From Emiliania huxleyi CCMP1516 (Eukaryota; Haptophyta; Isochrysidales; Noelaerhabdaceae), in contig NW_005199274.1 in NCBI RefSeq assembly GCF_000372725.1, forward strand, positions 296,169 through 360,168: DNA of 64,000 bases, written 5' to 3'. A program made the translations under genes and the position numbers. The notes beneath the pieces are model-generated. The model was not told the DNA's origin and did not search any database. It saw nothing but the letters and a program-made list of their open reading frames with translations. Position 1 is the stretch's first letter. Each line of letters opens with the position of its first letter. Shown piece after piece: positions 62,631 to 64,000 of the stretch.

Positions 62631-63479
62631 AGCGCTGCGTTCCGCCTTTTGGCGCACGACGACACTCTGTCCATGACTTGCCCATATCGAGACACGAAGC
62701 GGGGAAGGCGTTTTCGTGGCTTCAACTCGGAAGATCCGGAGATTGCGGCGGTGTGCATGCGCGCGCTCATTGTGGACGCCGCGCCGGTCTTGATTCTGCA
62801 CATAGATACGACCTGCGTGTCTCGCTGTTTGGTGTATTCGTTATTGTTCTTGGCCTCTCTCTGACTCTGTGGACTCTGGAGACTAAAGCCGTAGTTGACT
62901 AGCTCTCTCTCGAGAACGCTCTGCGTGGGCGCGGACCAGGTCCTGCGCCCGGAGGCTGGATGGTGACCAACATGGTGCCCGCAGATAAACGAGTACCTCT
63001 CGGTATAGCGGACGAGCGGAGACCCTGTCGGTGGCGCGGCCGGGGCCTGGCTCCCTGGCGCGCGGCGCGCGCGCTCGAGCGCGCGCGCGGCGCGGTCAGG
63101 TCAGACTCTGGCAGTCATTGTCGGTCCGTCGTTCAGCGGCCGCTTGGTGGTGGCTTCAAATGAATGTTCGTATACGAGGGTAAAATAAACCGTCATGCGT
63201 ACGATCGCGCGCCCTGCCGCGCCAGGGCCAGGGTGCGAGAGGCCCTGAGACCTTGAAGTGTTCTGGTCGATAGCACAAACCAGTGCAAGAAAAGGCGCCA
63301 TTGACGTTCGAGCGTGTTCCCCAGGCTCGTCTCGCTGCGAGTGCTCGCGCCATCAGCTGCGGAGACCGAGAGTCGGCTCCACGCGGCTCTCGGCTCTGCA
63401 AATCCGCACAGCCCCGCTTGCCGGCGTCGCTCCGTGTTGTCGGCTGCTGCTGCTGTCCGCGTTGCCTTGGCTCGTCGCC
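62631..63479. other. Intergenic
   Basis: No gene seen. A self-complementary GCGCGCGCGCTCGAGCGCGC block lies near 63066-63089. Confidence 0.4.
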
Positions 63480-64000
63480 TCACGTTGGCACACTCGCCTG
63501 CCTCGCCGCGCCGAGCAGCTTGCCCAGCTGCGCCGGGAGAGCCGCTGCCTCATCGACGGCCCTCCGCAGCTCCTTGAGTCGCCCCTCCAGCTCCGAGGCC
63601 CGCGCCCGCTCTCTCGCGGCGGCCGCCTCGGCTGCAGCCCGCGCCTGTGAACGCGTGCTGGGTGTGAAGACAGCTAGGTGTCAAGCGATGCTGCGCCCCC
63701 TCCTCGGCCGCGGCACGCACCGCCCTCTCCGCCTCTGCCTCCCGCAGCCGCTCCTAGTGGAAGGTTCCGAGACAAGGCTCAGAGAACGAACCCGCCCTCT
63801 CCGCCTCGGCCCGCCGCAACGCCGCTCCTCCATCTCGACCGCGCGCGCCCGCTCGCGCGCCAAGGCCGCCTCTGCCGTCGCCCGCGCCGCCCGCTCCTCC
63901 TCGAGCTGCGTCGACAGCTCCGCCCGCCTCTCGCGCGCCGCCTGCGCCTGCTGCTCGGCGGCCCTCGCCGCCTCCTCGGCCGCCCTCGCCGCCGCCTCCG
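63480..64000 (-). CDS. Coiled-coil protein, 5' part beyond the window
   Basis: Exons 64000-63828, 63753-63721 and 63644-63480 read as one Ala/Glu/Arg heptad-rich helix (AEQQAQAARERRAELSTQLE, then ERLREAEAERA, then RERARASELEGRLKELRRAV) to a TGA at 63480. Intron 63754-63827 starts GA with GAGCGGC at both intron and exon starts; intron 63645-63720 starts GT and ends in TTCACACC...TTCACAG, similar to the module in the SNF2 and SMC1 introns. No specific family. Confidence 0.65.

Overview
This is 64 kb of nuclear DNA from a GC-rich, intron-rich unicellular eukaryote, probably a microalga. I favour a haptophyte on gene density (about 18 protein genes), long CG- and Ala/Pro-rich coding runs and ankyrin/HTTM-type genes. 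That placement is inference; GC and GA 5' splice sites are also known in dinoflagellates. Two 100-N gaps (35233-35332 and 53931-54030) show it is a draft scaffold. I recognised no virus-like element.

Layout. 1-4356: intronless PHD/RING protein. 4543-7459 (-): TRM13-like tRNA methyltransferase, divergent from an ankyrin gene (7618-9687, +). 10001-12009 (-): leucyl/phenylalanyl-tRNA-protein transferase. 13105-15873 (+): receptor-like gene that does not read cleanly. 16152-20028 (-): SNF2 helicase ending in two PBZ zinc fingers. 20727-21912 (+): weak unknown gene. 22802-28817 (-): RNA polymerase III second-largest subunit. 29-34 kb: repeats, a transposase relic and a tetraspan membrane protein. 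34476-35165 (+): heat-shock-factor DNA-binding protein, then a gap and a 500-bp duplication. 36648-43976 (-): cohesin SMC1, divergent from a POT transporter (44366-46829, +). 47-54 kb: zinc-ribbon gene and its copy, HTTM membrane protein, CtIP/Sae2. 55.7-64 kb: bestrophin, Myb, unknown Cys-rich protein, PX protein, coiled-coil protein.

The outstanding signal is in the introns. By joining exons so that conserved proteins read through (every SMC1 exon length agrees with its translation, giving 1285 aa), I placed 92 introns in 14 genes. About 54 begin GC, 27 GT and 11 GA; all end AG. In about 60 of 92 the first two intron bases equal the first two bases of the next exon. Many introns are bounded by a near-exact direct repeat of 10-41 bp of exon sequence, with a 10-11 bp minisatellite between the copies. 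The same minisatellite units recur in unrelated genes, some introns hold three to five copies of one exon piece, and two short introns in different genes share their last 32 nt. I read this as recent, repeated intron birth by duplication across an AG|G site, with satellite filling. Splice registers are inferred from sequence only; within an exact duplication the register slides, and I chose the one that ends AG and starts at G.
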